Below, piece after piece: positions 24,872-25,220 of a stretch of DNA of 25,220 nucleotides. The notes beneath the pieces are model-generated. The model was not told where the DNA came from. It worked only from the letters and a program-made list of their open reading frames with translations, and ran no database searches. How positions within the stretch are numbered: the stretch's first letter is position 1; each line of letters opens with the position of its first letter. Source of the DNA: CAZNDN01 sp964571815 (GTDB lineage: Bacteria; Fibrobacterota; Chitinivibrionia; Chitinivibrionales; WJKA01); contig CAZNDN010000053.1 in the NCBI GenBank assembly GCA_964571815.1, positions 1 to 25,220 on the forward strand, read 5' to 3'. The position numbers and the translations under genes were made by a program.

Positions 24872-25220
24872 TCATCCGTCAACCGTCGACCGTAACGTGC
24901 CGCGCGGCATCGAACCGCGTGAGGCCGTCATCGCCTGCACCGTCATGGCGAAACCCTCGCGTATCCGCTCCATGATCCGCTCCACTTTGCTCAATCCCCG
25001 CCGCCGCGCTTCCCGCGAAGCGGTACGAAGCTTCTCGGTGCATCGCATGCCTTCACTGGTTTCCGTCTCCAGTCTCACCAATGCTTCGCGTACCGGGACC
25101 TGTGTATCGAGAGCCAGGTACCGCACCTGCCGCTTCAACTCTTCCACCTGCCCGAGAGGTCGACGATGCCGTCGCTGACCTGTATGTCGATAAGATGGGC
25201 CTGTACGGCAGGGTCGCCCT
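24872..25220 (-). pseudogene. BON-domain-like protein fragment, apparent frameshift, runs off the window
   Basis: Two overlapping minus-strand frames together look like one protein. From the window edge, one frame reads a BON-like strand pattern (HLIDIQVSDGIVDLSG) and then stops after 'RWKS'. The frame from GTG at 25147 continues the same pattern (QVEELKRQVRYLALDTQVPV, then EALVRLETE) and ends after a Arg/Glu-rich helical tail. One missing base near 25150-25153 (a GGGC/CCC run) would join them. It could be a true pseudogene, a sequencing or assembly error, or a different start at 25147 giving a 91-residue protein. BON domains are membrane-associating or phospholipid-binding modules of envelope proteins. 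The BON call rests on the strand and Gly pattern only. Confidence 0.5.

Overview
This is a GC-rich window from an unidentified bacterium. It carries a 100-N scaffold gap, so it probably comes from a draft or metagenome assembly. FtsH, a secreted HtrA/Deg protease and a GT4 glycosyltransferase fit a Gram-negative-type heterotroph, but nothing here fixes the phylum. No rRNA, tRNA, CRISPR array or complete insertion sequence was seen.

Left part (1-12704, minus strand): a type I restriction-modification operon expanded into a defence island. In transcription order it reads hsdM, DUF1016 (PD-(D/E)XK) nuclease, a 30-codon relic of an hsdM 3' end, hsdS, a PIN-like/coiled-coil/membrane protein, a 78-codon hybrid of an hsdR 5' end and an hsdS 3' end, an AAA ATPase, a DUF4276 TOPRIM-like protein, and hsdR. 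Nearly all junctions overlap or abut (ATGA, TGATG). The two short relic ORFs sit exactly where an accessory gene joins the Hsd backbone. They show that the locus was assembled by recombination between related type I operons carrying different cargo. HsdR itself ends in a LexA-like S24 peptidase domain that retains an Ala-Gly site and a Ser/Lys dyad. The likely picture is a type I system with several added effectors: two predicted nucleases, an ATPase-TOPRIM pair and a possible self-cleaving domain.

Middle (12705-13643): a non-coding stretch with a long inverted repeat, two copies of a ~152-bp repeat (the first broken by the N gap) and low-complexity sequence. It marks the boundary between island and core genome.

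Right part: ftsH (minus) and an htrA/deg protease (plus) diverge from a ~710-bp intergenic region that holds a candidate sigma-54 promoter and a paired inverted-repeat operator. After htrA come a Pol X-like helix-hairpin-helix protein and a small FlaG-like protein (both plus). Converging on them is a minus-strand set of a BON-like fragment (apparently frameshifted, running off the window), a ribose-phosphate pyrophosphokinase-family protein, a GH15/amylo-alpha-1,6-glucosidase-like protein and a GT4 glycosyltransferase, probably one operon for sugar or glycan metabolism.
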